From assembly GCF_002216145.1 (NCBI RefSeq), contig NZ_CP022278.1, forward strand, positions 1,550,001-1,614,000: DNA of 64,000 bases. The letters are read 5' to 3'. How positions within the stretch are numbered: position 1 is the stretch's first letter; every line of letters begins with the position of its first letter. Position numbers and translations under genes: made by a program. A model generated the notes under the pieces. That model ran no database searches, had not been told where the DNA came from, and worked only from the letters and a program-made list of their open reading frames with translations. Of this stretch, positions 48,901 to 59,235 are shown one piece after another. The stretch is from Neisseria chenwenguii. Lineage in GTDB: Bacteria > Pseudomonadota > Gammaproteobacteria > Burkholderiales > Neisseriaceae.

Positions 48901-49499
48901 GCAGCTACACCGGTACGTCTTCCGCAGACAATATCGTGACCCATGCCGACGGCACCGGCGTGGTTACCATCAAAATGGCCGACGCGCCGACCTTTGCCGG
49001 CAAACTGACCGCCGACGGTCTGGATGCAGGCAGTGAGAAAATCACCAACGTTGCCACAGGCGATGTACTCCAAAACAGCACGGATGCTGTGAACGGCGGC
49101 CAACTTTATGCCCAAGGCAAAGGCGTGGCCGATATTCTCGGTAACACCGTTTACGATCCGGCCACCGGCACTTACACCAATACCGACATCGGCGGCACAG
49201 GCGCAAGCAATATCAATGACGCCATTAAAGCCGTAAACACCGCAGCAGACAGTAAGCTGGGTTCGTTTACCGTAGGCGCAGATGCAGCCGCAACTGCCGC
49301 CGGCATCGAAGTCGGCAAAGCAGACAACCGCTTTGACATCGTCGGCGAAGACGGCGTAACCACCAAAGTTGACGACCGCAAAATTACTGTCGGTTTGGGC
49401 GACAGTATCACCGTAGGCGGCATCACCGTTAACGGCGCAGCCGCAGGCGGCAATGTCATCAGCGGTTTGGGCAACACTCTTGCCGAGCCCGCCAGTACA

Positions 49500-51350
49500 A
49501 CCTCACAGGCCGTCCCCGCCTTTACCGGCAACGAAGGCAGCCGCGCCGCCAGCGTAACCGATGTATTGAATGCCGGTTGGAACGTACAAGGCAACGGCCA
49601 GGCCGTTGACTTCGTCAAAGCCTACGACGCCGTAAATTTTGTTGACGGCACCGGCACGACCGTAGAAGTTGCTTCAGACGGCAATGCAACGACTACCGTC
49701 AAAGTCAACGTTGACGCGCAAAAACTGGCTGAAACCGCCCAACTGCCCGTGGTGTACACCAAAGCAGACGGCACCAAAGTCTATAAGGAAGGCGGTAAGT
49801 TCTACACCGACCTGAACGACAAAGCGAACAGCGAAGTAGCCGCAGGCGACGTGATTGCCTCTATGCAAAACGCTGACGGTACAACAACTGCACCAACCAC
49901 TTTGGCCAATGTTAAAGCCGGCAGTAAAGACAACGATGCCGTTAACGTCAGCCAACTCAAAGGCGCGGCTGATGCCTTGGGCGGCGGTGCGGCTGTAAAT
50001 TCGGACGGTTCGTTCAAAGCCCCTGCATACACGCTGTTGAGCGGCGCGGATGCAGGGGCGGCAGACAAAACCTACAACAACGTAGGCGACGCATTGGCAG
50101 CTGTGGATAAAGTTGCCAACAGCCCGCTGACTTTCGCAGGCGACAGCGGCACGCCGTCCGGGCGCAAACTGGGCAGCACCGTAACCGTTAAAGGCGGCGT
50201 AACCGACACAGCCAAACTTTCAGACGGCAACATCGGCGTAGTTTCAGACGGCAACGGTACGTTGGATGTGAAACTGGCTAAAGATGTAAAAGTTGACAGC
50301 GTAACCGCAGGCGGAACGAAGATCGATTCAAACGGCCTGACTTTCGTTGACGCGCAAGGAACGAAAGTTTCCGACAGCCCGAGCATTACTGCAAAAAGCA
50401 TCGACGCGGGTAATCAGAAAGTTGCCAATGTTCAAAACGGCGATATTACCCAAGCCAGCAAAGAAGCGGTTAACGGCAGCCAGCTTTATGATGTTGACCA
50501 AAAAGCGGAAACCAATAAAACCAATATTGCGGCCAACGCTGCCAATATTGCCAAAGGCATCAATGTCGGCGGCACAACGGGCAGCAACCAATACGCATTG
50601 GGCGATACCATCAATGTCAAAGGCGATAACAATATCAGCAGTGAAACAGTTGCCGGCGGTGTGCAGCTTAAGCTTAATGACAGCATTACCATTGGCTCGG
50701 CAGGTGGCACGAACAAACCTGTAACGATTGATGGTACTCAAGGCGTGATTTCAGGCTTAAGCAATACCTTGCCTGTAACCACCAATACCGGCACACCAAC
50801 CACAAAACAAACCGCGCCCGTATTGGCTGGCAACGAGGGTTCGAACGCCGCAACGGTTAACGACATTCTGAACGCCGGTTGGAACGTACAAGGTAACGGC
50901 AAAGACGTTGACTTCGTCAAAGCCTACGACGCCGTAAACTTTGTTGACGGCACCGGAACGACCGTAGAAGTTGCTTCAGACGGCAATGCAACGACCACCG
51001 TCAAAGTCAACGTTGACGCGCAAAAACTGGCCGAAACCGCCCAACTGCCCGTGGTGTACACCAAAGCAGACGGCACCAAAGTCTATAAGGAAGGCGGTAA
51101 GTTCTACACCGACCTGAACGACAAAGCGAACAGCGAAGTAGCCGCAGGCGACGTGATTGCCTCTATGCAAAACGCTGACGGCAAAACCACTACGCCGACC
51201 ACTTTGGCTAATGTCAAAGCTGGTGTGAACAACAACGACGCCGTTAACGTCAGCCAACTCAAAGGCGCGGCTGATGCCTTGGGTAGCGGTGCGGCTGTAA
51301 ATTCAGACGGCACGTTCAAAGCCCCTGAATACACGCTGGTCAGCGGTGCG
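49500..51350 (+). repeat. In-frame duplication within the adhesin stalk
   Basis: A block beginning GCCGGTTGGAACGTACAAGG at 49572 recurs at 50874, 1,302 bp (434 codons) later, nearly identical for at least 300 bp and clearly similar for about 500 bp (about 49500-50050 and 50800-51350). Both encode NAGWNVQGNG, the VKAYDAVNFVDGTGTTVEVA strand and a DUS core. Confidence 0.85.
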
Positions 51351-53964
51351 CCTTCAGACGGCACAGCCGCCAAATACGACAACGTAGGCGCTGCGTTGGG
51401 TGCATTGAATACAGCCGTAACCAGCCCGCTGTATTTCGAAGCGGATTCCGGCTCGACTGTTGAAAGCAAATTGGGTTCGACCGTACGCATCGTCGGCGGC
51501 AACTACAACAACCCGGCTTCAGCCGACAACATCATCACCGAAGCCGATGCCGCTACCGGCACGATTGCCATCAAGCTCGCGGATGCACCGACATTCAAAG
51601 GCAAGGTAACAGCCAAAGGCTTGGATGCAGGCGGTGAGAAAGTGACCAACGTCGGTGCGGGTAATGTTGCCGCAGACAGCCAAGACGCGGTTAACGGCAG
51701 CCAGCTGTTTGCCCAAGGCGAAGGTGTGAAAAACATCATCGGCGGCAACACGACTTACAACCCGGCGACCGGCGCGTATGAAAATACCGACATCGGCGGC
51801 ACAGGCAAAGGCAACGTCAATGACGCCATCGAATCGGTCAACACCGCAGCCAAAGCGGCGAAAACCGAAGTGAAACAGGGCGACAACATTGAAGTGACTT
51901 CCGAAGAAGGCGCAAACGGCCAAACCGTCTATACCGTGAAAACGGCGAAAGATTTGGTTGTGGACAGCGTTACCTCAGGTGATACCGTTGTGAACAACGG
52001 CGGCGTTACCGTCGGCAAAAACGTCGCCCTGACTTCAGACGGCCTGACAGCAGGCGGTATTACCGTCAACAGTAATACCAACGTGATCAGCGGATTGAAC
52101 GCCGGAACGGTTGCCGCAGACAGCAAAGACGCGGTTAACGGCAGCCAGCTGTTTGCCGCCGCCGATGCAGCCAAAACCTATTTGGGCGGTAATGCAGTCG
52201 TGAATCCGAACGGAACTGTCTCTACTGCCGACATCGGCGGCACAGGCAAAGACAACGTCCATGACGCCATTGCCTCCGTGAATGCAACGGCCAATGCCGG
52301 CTGGAAGCTGACTGCGCAAGGCCAAAACGGCAGCCAAGTTGCGCCGAACGACACGGTTGACCTGAACAATGCCGACGGTAACATCGTCATCAGCAAGACC
52401 GCAGATGCAGACAACGTGACCTTTAATTTGGCCAAAGACGTGAAAGTTGACAGCGTGACCGCAGGCAATACCGTTGTGAATTCAGACGGCCTCAAAGTAG
52501 GCAAGGTAGTCATCAGCAAAGACGGCCTCGACAACGGCGGCAACAAAGTAACCAACGTCGCCGCAGGCGCAGTATCGGCCGACAGCACCGATGCCGTAAA
52601 CGGCGGCCAGCTCTATCAGGTGTACCAAGTCATCGGCAGCAACGGCGCAACGGTCAACACCACCACGCCGAGAACCGATGCCGGCACGGGCACCAGCAAT
52701 GTCGGCAACATCAAAGGCATCACGCTGGTGGACAACAGCAACAATCCGAACGTGACCAACGTCACCAACAATACCCGGGTTGCCGAATCCAACGGCTACA
52801 CGCTGACGACTTACAATGTCGAAGATCGGGGTATGTATGTGACCAACAACGTCATCGAAGCCGTAGGCCGCATGAACGAACAGGGTATCAAGTTCTTCCA
52901 TACCAACGACAGCAGCGTTGACCCGGCCACCCAAGCCACCAACACCGAAGACTCCAGCGCGAGCGGCGCCTACGCTTCCGCCATCGGCTACCAGTCGGTC
53001 GCCAGCGGCAGTAACGCCGTCGCCGTCGGCAAAGGCTCGCAGGCATTGGCGGAAAACACCATCGCCATCGGTACCGGCAACATCGTCAGCGGCAAAAACT
53101 CAGGCGCCATCGGCGACCCGAGTACCGTCAGCGGTAGCGGTAGTTACTCTTTCGGTAACGACAACACCGTTGCCACCGACAATGCTTTTGTCGTCGGCAA
53201 CAACGTGACCCAAACCCTGGCAAACTCCGTGATTCTGGGTAACGAATCCGCCGCAACCGCCGTTAACAAAGGCTCTTACACCTACAAAGCCGAAAATGAA
53301 AACGGCGTAGCCGGTAAAGACGACGTCGTCGGCGTAGTAAGCGTCGGCGCGGCAGGCAAAACCCGTCAGATCCAAAACGTCGCAGCCGGTGTGGTTTCCG
53401 CCACTTCGACCGATGCCGTCAACGGCAGCCAGCTCTACTACACCAACAAAGCTGTGGAAGACGTCGCCGGTAACGTGACCGCGCTGAAAAACGGCGGCGC
53501 AGGCGTGGTGCAGTACAGCAACGCCGATACGCCGGTTACAGCCAACGGCGGCGTACCGAGCAACGACGTGACCTTGGCCGGCGCGGATAAAAACGCACCG
53601 GTTGTCATCCACAACGTCGGCGAAGGCCGCGCACCGACCGATGCGGTAAACGTGAACCAGCTTGCCCGTATGGGAGACGCCTTGCAAAACAACATCCACA
53701 ACGTTGGCCGCAAAGCCTATGCGGGTGTAGCGGGCGCAATTGCCCAAAGCTCGATTCCGCAAGTAACCCGTCCGGGCGCAACCGGCTTGGGTATCGGCGG
53801 CGGCTACTACGGCGGCGAGTCTGCGATGGCCATCGGCGTATCGTCGATGAGCGACGGCGGTAACTGGATTGTCAAAGGTAACTTCTCTACCAATACCGGC
53901 GGCCACATGGGCGTGGGTGCGGGTGCGCTGTACCAGTGGTAATCCGACGCTGATTGCGTAAAGC

Positions 53965-54007
53965 AAAGGCCGTCTGAAAAGCGAAATGCTTTTCAGACGG
54001 CCTTTTT
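53965..54007 (+). terminator. Inverted AG-DUS pair behind the adhesin
   Basis: AAAGGCCGTCTGAAAAGC and GCTTTTCAGACGGCCTTT form an 18-bp stem followed by TTG, 22 bp past the stop. A second, imperfect DUS pair is at 54047-54078. Confidence 0.8.
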
Positions 54008-54137
54008 GTTTTGATCTCAAGTTTGCAGGGCAGTTTTTTCTCCGCAGGCCGTCTGAAAAATTTTCGGACGGCCTTTTAATCCGCCCGCCGTTTTCCTTTA
54101 AAATACCGCACCATCCATTTTTTCAGACGGCCGCATC

Positions 54138-56354
54138 ATGTTTCCCCAATCTTCCGAATCACCATCCGCACTTCTTCAGGGGCTGAACCCCGAACAGCTT
54201 GCCGCCGTGACCTGGCCGCCGCAGTCGGCGCTGGTGTTGGCGGGGGCGGGCAGCGGCAAGACGCGGGTGCTGACGACGCGGATTGCGTGGCTGTTGCAGA
54301 CGCAGCAGGCGGGTGTGCACAGCATTATGGCGGTTACGTTTACCAACAAAGCGGCCAAAGAGATGCAGATGCGGCTGGGCGCGATGGTGCCGGTGAACGT
54401 GCGCGCGATGTGGCTGGGTACGTTTCACGGCCTCTGCCACCGTTTTCTGCGCCTGCACCACCGCGATGCGGGCTTGTCTTCGGCGTTTCAAATCCTCGAC
54501 AGCGGCGACCAGCTTGCTTTGGTCAAACGGATGCTCAAGGCGTTGAACATCGCCGAAGAAATCATCGCTCCGCGCAGTTTGCAGGGCTTTATCAACGCGC
54601 AGAAAGAAAACGGCCTGCGCGCTTCCGCCCTGCACGCGCCCGACCCGCACACGCATCGGATGATCGAATGTTACGCGGAATACGACAAAATCTGCCAACG
54701 CGAAGGCGTGGTGGATTTTGCCGAACTGATGCTGCGCAGTTACGAGCTGCTGCAAAGCAACGAAACGCTGCGCCTGCATTACCAAAACCGTTTCAATCAT
54801 ATCCTGGTCGATGAATTTCAAGACACCAACAAGCTGCAATACGCTTGGCTGAAGCTGATGGCGGGCGATTCGGCGGCGGTGTTTGCGGTGGGCGACGACG
54901 ACCAGAGCATTTACCGTTTCCGTGGTGCGCACGTCGGCAATATGACCGCGCTGATGCGCGAATTTCAGATTGAGGCGCCGATTAAATTGGAACAGAACTA
55001 CCGTTCCGTCGGCAATATCCTCGCCGCTGCCAACGCCGTGATTGAAAACAACGACGAGCGTTTGGGCAAAAACCTGCGCACCGATGCCGAAGCGGGCGAG
55101 AAAATCCGTTTCCTTTCCGCTCCCAGCGATTTCGACGAAGCGCAGTTTGTCATCGACGAGGCCAAATCGCTGCAACGCGAGGGCTGGCCGCTCAACGAAA
55201 CGGCCGTACTCTACCGCAGCAACGCCCAGTCACGCGTGATTGAGCAGGCACTTTTCCGCGCAGGCGTGCCGTATAAAATCTACGGCGGTTTGCGTTTTTA
55301 CGAGCGTCAGGAAATCAAACACGCGCTGGCCTACCTGCGCCTCGCCGTCAATCCCGACGACGACAACGCCTTTTTGCGCGTCATTAATGTGCCCCCGCGC
55401 GGCATCGGCGCGCGTACGGTGGAAAATCTTCAGACGGCCTCGGGCGAGCAGGGCGTTTCTTTGTGGCAGGCCGCCTGCAACGCGGGTGCGAAAGCGACAA
55501 AAGTCGCCGCATTCGTGCGTCTGATTGAAAGTTTCCGAAACCAAATCGGCCAGCTCAACCTCGCCGAAATCATGGTCGGCATCGTGAAAGACAGCGGTTT
55601 GATTGAGTTTTACCAAACCCAGAAAGGCGACAACCAAGACCGTTTGGACAACTTGGACGAACTTATCAACGCCGCCGTCGAGTTCAAACCCGAAGAAAGC
55701 AATTTTGAAATCTTGCCCGAAAACGCCGCCGCCGACCCTGCGTTTCCCGTGTTGGCCTTTTTAAGCAACGCCGCGCTGGAATCAGGCGAAAATCAGGCGG
55801 GCGAAGGCGAAGAAGCCGTCCAGCTCATGACCGTACACGCTTCAAAAGGCTTGGAATTCAACGCCGTATTCCTCACCGGCATGGAAGAAGGCAGATTCCC
55901 CAGCGAAATGAGCCTCGCCGAACGCGGCGGCCTTGAAGAAGAACGCCGCCTGATGTACGTCGCCATCACCCGTGCCCGCAAACGCCTCTACATCACCATG
56001 GCGCAACAGCGGATGCTGCACGGGCAAACCCAGTTCGGCATCGTTTCCCGCTTCGTCGAAGAAATCCCGCCCGAAGTTTTGCACTATCTTTCCCCGAAAA
56101 AACAATCATTTGACAGCTTCGGCTTCGATACGCCCAAACCTCGCCGCACCGACATCCGCGCCGCCGAAACCTATCAGGCCGACAAAACCTACGGCGGTTT
56201 CCGCATCGGCCAAAACGTCCGCCACGCCAAATTCGGCACGGGCGTGATTATCGAGGCTGTCGATAAAGGCGAATCCGCACGGCTGACGATTAATTTCGGC
56301 AAACAGGGCGTGAAGGAATTGGATACGAAGTTTGCGAAGTTGGAGGCTGTCTGA
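54138..56354 (+). CDS. uvrD: UvrD-family DNA helicase II
   Basis: A 738-residue superfamily 1A 3'-5' helicase for nucleotide excision and mismatch repair. Walker A is LAGAGSGKTRVL (about residue 38), followed by TFTNKAAKEM (Ia), GTFHGLCHRFLR, DEFQDTN (II), GDDDQSIYRFRGA (III), LEQNYRS (IV), TVHASKGLEFNAVF (V) and YVAITRARKRLYI (VI). The C-terminal VRHAKFGTGVIIEA is the UvrD Tudor-like RNA polymerase-binding motif, which favours UvrD over Rep. A reversed DUS (54122-54132) sits just before the ATG with no clear ribosome site, an AG-DUS is inside at 55429, and the TGA stop lies in a degenerate DUS. Confidence 0.95.
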   Translation: MFPQSSESPSALLQGLNPEQLAAVTWPPQSALVLAGAGSGKTRVLTTRIAWLLQTQQAGVHSIMAVTFTNKAAKEMQMRLGAMVPVNVRAMWLGTFHGLCHRFLRLHHRDAGLSSAFQILDSGDQLALVKRMLKALNIAEEIIAPRSLQGFINAQKENGLRASALHAPDPHTHRMIECYAEYDKICQREGVVDFAELMLRSYELLQSNETLRLHYQNRFNHILVDEFQDTNKLQYAWLKLMAGDSAAVFAVGDDDQSIYRFRGAHVGNMTALMREFQIEAPIKLEQNYRSVGNILAAANAVIENNDERLGKNLRTDAEAGEKIRFLSAPSDFDEAQFVIDEAKSLQREGWPLNETAVLYRSNAQSRVIEQALFRAGVPYKIYGGLRFYERQEIKHALAYLRLAVNPDDDNAFLRVINVPPRGIGARTVENLQTASGEQGVSLWQAACNAGAKATKVAAFVRLIESFRNQIGQLNLAEIMVGIVKDSGLIEFYQTQKGDNQDRLDNLDELINAAVEFKPEESNFEILPENAAADPAFPVLAFLSNAALESGENQAGEGEEAVQLMTVHASKGLEFNAVFLTGMEEGRFPSEMSLAERGGLEEERRLMYVAITRARKRLYITMAQQRMLHGQTQFGIVSRFVEEIPPEVLHYLSPKKQSFDSFGFDTPKPRRTDIRAAETYQADKTYGGFRIGQNVRHAKFGTGVIIEAVDKGESARLTINFGKQGVKELDTKFAKLEAV

Positions 56355-56414
56355 AAAAACGATGCCGTCTGAAAAACGGTTGTTGTGCACAGCAGCCGGA
56401 GTATCAGACGGTAT

Positions 56415-56457
56415 CTGTAACTTGATAAGTTACAGTTTGTGATTTATGATGTTACAG
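56415..56457 (+). promoter_or_regulatory. higBA promoter and operator
   Basis: CTGTAACTTGATAAGTTACAG (56415-56435) is a perfect inverted repeat with 9-bp arms. The TTGATA inside it (56422-56427) is 17 bp from TATGAT (56445-56450), a near-consensus promoter, and a further GTTACAG half-site follows at 56451. HigA-type antitoxins repress at such palindromes. Confidence 0.7.
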
Positions 56458-56462
56458 AAAAC

Positions 56463-56486
56463 GAGGAAGGCGCAGAGGAAGGCGCA
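56463..56486 (+). promoter_or_regulatory. Duplicated ribosome-binding segment of higB
   Basis: GAGGAAGGCGCA occurs twice in perfect tandem directly before the ATG, so two Shine-Dalgarno sequences lie 12 bp apart. Confidence 0.7.
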
Positions 56487-56762
56487 ATGATTAAAAGTTT
56501 TACCCATAAAGGTTTGGAAAAATTTTTCCTGACGGGCAGCAAATCAGGCATTCAGGCTGCCCATGCCGCCAAACTTGCCCGTATTCTGGCTGTTTTGGAC
56601 GAGCTTTCCGCCATCGAACAGCTCAACGGACTGTGGCGCTGCCACCAACTCGAAGGCGGCCGCTATCCGCAATGGTCGCTGACGGTTTCGGGTAACTGGC
56701 GCATCACGTTTGAATTGCAAAACGGCGATGTCCATATCGTCAATTACGAAGACTGCCACTAG
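56487..56762 (+). CDS. higB: HigB/RelE-superfamily toxin
   Basis: A 91-residue toxin of the HigB branch of the RelE/ParE superfamily. MIKSFTHKGLEKFFLTGSKS, HAAKLARILAVLDEL and the C-terminal SLTVSGNWRITFELQNGDVH fit the family; the last strand holds the residues that cleave ribosome-bound mRNA. ATG 56487 was chosen because of AGGAAGG just before it; the frame opens at 56439 within the promoter. The toxin gene comes first and the antitoxin follows 10 bp later, the usual inverted order of higBA. Confidence 0.92.
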   Translation: MIKSFTHKGLEKFFLTGSKSGIQAAHAAKLARILAVLDELSAIEQLNGLWRCHQLEGGRYPQWSLTVSGNWRITFELQNGDVHIVNYEDCH

Positions 56763-56772
56763 GAGCAAAACC

Positions 56773-57075
56773 ATGCGTATGCACAATCCGCCCCCGCCCT
56801 GCGACATTCTGCGCGAAGATGTTCTGCCCGGACTGGGTATGACCGTTACCGCATTTGCCGAACATCTGGGCTATACCCGCGAAGCCCTCAGCCGCACGCT
56901 TAACGGCAAAACGCCGATTACGCCGCAACTGGCGCTGCGTTTGGAACAGGCGGGCATCAGTACCGCCGAAATGTGGCTCAACCTCCAAGCAAAATATGAT
57001 TTGTGGCAGCTGCGCAAACAGCCGCAAGCCGTTACCGTCAAGCCGCTGAATTTTCAGACGGCCTCAATGCACTAG
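56773..57075 (+). CDS. higA: HigA-type antitoxin (XRE family)
   Basis: A 100-residue antitoxin with a helix-turn-helix: GMTVTAFAEHLGYTREALSR is the DNA-recognition part and ISTAEMWLNLQAKYDLWQL the HigA signature end. It neutralises HigB and represses the operon, probably through the palindrome at 56415. AGGAGCAAAACC precedes the ATG. A DUS lies in the last codons (57053-57064, encoding FQTAS), just before the stop. Confidence 0.93.
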   Translation: MRMHNPPPPCDILREDVLPGLGMTVTAFAEHLGYTREALSRTLNGKTPITPQLALRLEQAGISTAEMWLNLQAKYDLWQLRKQPQAVTVKPLNFQTASMH

Positions 57076-57108
57076 CTGGAAAAACGTCTCTACACCACAG
57101 GATTCCTC

Positions 57109-57966
57109 ATGTTCGACACCCTGCAAAAATGGCTTGAAAACCTGCCCGTCAGCGCGGAAGTCATCGAATCGGTTTTGATGATTGCCGCGGTTTTGGCTTT
57201 GCGCGGGATTTTTTTGGGTGCGTATTTCCGCAGCCATCCCGAGCTTGAAATTGAGGAAAAACGCCGCTCGGTGGTGTTCAGCCGCAATCTGACGCTGGTG
57301 GTGACGCTGATGGGGCTGGCGATGGTGTGGGCGGCGCAGATTCAGACGCTGGCGCTGTCGATGTTTGCCGTTGCGGCAGCTTTCGTGCTGGCGACGAAAG
57401 AGCTGATTATGTGTGTGTCGGGCAGTATCCTGCGGCTGGCGACCAAGCAGTATTCGGTGGGCGATTATATTGAAATCAACGGCTTGCGCGGGCGGGTGGT
57501 CGATATTAATCTTTTAAACACGCTGATGATGCAGCTCGGGCCGCATCCTTCTGTCGGGCAGCTGTCGGGGCAGACGGTGTCGTTTCCCAACAGCCTGCTG
57601 CTGAGCCATCCCGTGCGCCGTGACAATATTTTGGGGTCGTACGTGATTCATACGGTGGAAATTCCCGTGCCGGTTCATTTGGATTCCGACGCAGTTGTGA
57701 ATGCGCTCAAAGCGGTGCTCAATCCGCTTTGCCTGCCTTATGTCGAGGAAATCGCGCGCCATCTCGAGGCGGTGCAGGCTGAAAAACTGTTTATCACGCC
57801 CGCCGCGCAGCCGCGCATTACCCGCGTTCCGCATGACGACAAGGTTTATCATGTGGTCGTGCGCTTCGCTTCGCCCGTGTACCGCCGTTTGGAAATCCAG
57901 CAGGCGGTGTTGGACGAATTTATGCGCGTGCAGTACCGGTTGTTGAACGCGCTGTCGCCGGCTTAG
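57109..57966 (+). CDS. MscS-family mechanosensitive channel
   Basis: A 285-residue small-conductance mechanosensitive channel homologue. Three membrane helices precede the MscS beta domain: pore helix region FAVAAAFVLATKELIMCVSGSI, then YSVGDYIEINGLRGRVVDINL, the hallmark VGD-I-x-G-x-V strand, and VSFPNSLLLSHPVRR. The C-terminal alpha/beta domain is complete. It opens on hypo-osmotic shock. It lies 33 bp behind higA; ACAGGATTCCTC precedes the ATG. Confidence 0.92.
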   Translation: MFDTLQKWLENLPVSAEVIESVLMIAAVLALRGIFLGAYFRSHPELEIEEKRRSVVFSRNLTLVVTLMGLAMVWAAQIQTLALSMFAVAAAFVLATKELIMCVSGSILRLATKQYSVGDYIEINGLRGRVVDINLLNTLMMQLGPHPSVGQLSGQTVSFPNSLLLSHPVRRDNILGSYVIHTVEIPVPVHLDSDAVVNALKAVLNPLCLPYVEEIARHLEAVQAEKLFITPAAQPRITRVPHDDKVYHVVVRFASPVYRRLEIQQAVLDEFMRVQYRLLNALSPA

Positions 57967-58063
57967 TAGTTTCAGACGGCCATTTTGGTTTTTATAACTG
58001 TTTCAGGCCGTCTGAAAAAAACAAATCAAACATTGCAAACTTTTTGAAATAATAAGGAAACCG

Positions 58064-58927
58064 ATGCTGCCCGTATCAGCCCTGAAAGAAATGTACCCTG
58101 TCATCATGACGCCGAGCCACGACGGCAAATATTTCCACAATTACGTTTTGTCGCTGCTCAACCTTGTCCACCGTTGCGCTTCAGACGGCCTGAACGTGCA
58201 GGTCGTCATGCAGCGCGGCGAGAGTCTGATTACCCGCGCGCGCAATAATTGCGTGGCGCAGTTTTTGGAAAACAAAGAATGGACGCACCTCGTCTGGATT
58301 GATTCCGACATCGGCTTTTCCGCCGAAGCCTTCCGGCGCCTGCTGCTGGCTGACCGCGACATCGCCGCGGGCATTTATCCGCTCAAGCGCGAAAACTGGC
58401 CGCAAGAAGGTTTGCCCGAGGGCACGACGCGCGAAGATTTCGAACGCCGTTACGCCTCTTACACCATCAACGCCCAGCAAACCGACGAAAACGGCAACAT
58501 CGCGCTCAAAGTCGATGCCGACGGCTTCATGCGCGTGGAAGACGCGCCCACGGGCTTTATGGCGGTCAAACGCAGCGTGTTTGAAAAAATGGCTGCCGCC
58601 TATCCCGAGCTGCGCTACGTTTCCGACAGCGATTACGCCGAAGACAACGGTTTTCACTACCGTTTTTACGACTGCATGATCGATCCCGAAAGCCGCCGCT
58701 ACCTCTCTGAAGACTATGCCTTCTGCCGCCTCTGGCAGCAAATCGGCGGCGAAGTTTACGTTGACGTGCAGTCCAACCTGACCCATCAGGGCGCGAAAAT
58801 TTACAGCGGCGCGTTTGCCGAATCACTGCAAACCAACCTCTCGAGAGCCGTGTCTGCTCCCAAAGGCGTGCCCATGCGCCTCGAGACCGAAGCTCCGCTG
58901 AAATCCAATCCGCGCGGATTTGAATAA
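58064..58927 (+). CDS. GT-A-fold glycosyltransferase-like protein
   Basis: A 287-residue protein of uncertain role. VIMTPSHDGKYFHNYVLSLL followed by QRGESLITRARNNCVAQFL and a DSD motif in THLVWIDSDIGFSAEAFRRL resembles the nucleotide-sugar and metal site of GT-A glycosyltransferases; DAPTGFMAVKRSVFEKM and LSEDYAFCRLWQQIGGEVYV correspond to acceptor and base regions. Similar proteins occur widely in Neisseria and in phages. Substrate unknown; not in a visible glycan cluster. AAGGAAACC precedes the ATG. An intragenic AG-DUS is at 58180. Confidence 0.75.
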   Translation: MLPVSALKEMYPVIMTPSHDGKYFHNYVLSLLNLVHRCASDGLNVQVVMQRGESLITRARNNCVAQFLENKEWTHLVWIDSDIGFSAEAFRRLLLADRDIAAGIYPLKRENWPQEGLPEGTTREDFERRYASYTINAQQTDENGNIALKVDADGFMRVEDAPTGFMAVKRSVFEKMAAAYPELRYVSDSDYAEDNGFHYRFYDCMIDPESRRYLSEDYAFCRLWQQIGGEVYVDVQSNLTHQGAKIYSGAFAESLQTNLSRAVSAPKGVPMRLETEAPLKSNPRGFE

Positions 58928-59071
58928 ACGGCTTGGAAAATTTGCGGGGTGGCACTATCTGTTTGGAAGGAATGGTTTTTCAGACGGCCTTTTGGTTTTC
59001 AGGCCGTCTGAAAGATTGAAATACGGTTTGTTTGGAGATGCCGGAAATTTTAGGCGTTCCGCAAACCCGCT

Positions 59072-59092
59072 CCCTCTCCCCGCGGGAGAGGG
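59072..59092. repeat. Hairpin CCCTCTCCC-CGC-GGGAGAGGG in intergenic space
   Basis: A 9-bp perfect stem inside the 308-base gap 58928-59235. The gap also holds three DUS (one inverted pair near 58978-59012 and one before prlC); no gene is seen. Confidence 0.55.
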
Positions 59093-59235
59093 GTGGGGAG
59101 AGGACTGTTTGAAGCCGAACCGAAGTATCCGAAATAACAAACCGCCATACCTTATTATCCCAACCGATTTTTTCAGGCGGCCTCACCCCAAAAAGGCCGT
59201 CTGAAACCCACTTTCACCAACAAGAAGGAACACCG

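Larger units (their letters stand above)
45455..53942 (+). pseudogene. Giant trimeric autotransporter adhesin (YadA-like), one frameshift
   Basis: The frame from ATG 45455 (site ATAGGAAACATC) stops at 46309; the rest continues in another frame to 53942. One extra T at 46306-46307 explains this, and removing it gives 2,828 residues. Architecture: ESPR-type signal MNKSYRTIWNDSLGAWVAVSE with hydrophobic core ending TGQVMA; a long left-handed head of SVALG/AIG repeats (to about 48150); a stalk with about ten neck motifs of the DAVNVSQL / DAVNGSQL type; a short second head (AIGYQSVASGSNAVAVGKGS, about 52980-53260); and a YadA anchor ending GVGAGALYQW. A G9 tract (45983-45991) lies in the head. Such proteins trimerise on the cell surface and mediate adhesion or autoaggregation. 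As written it would make only a 284-residue fragment, so it is phase-off, decayed or misassembled. Confidence 0.88.
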
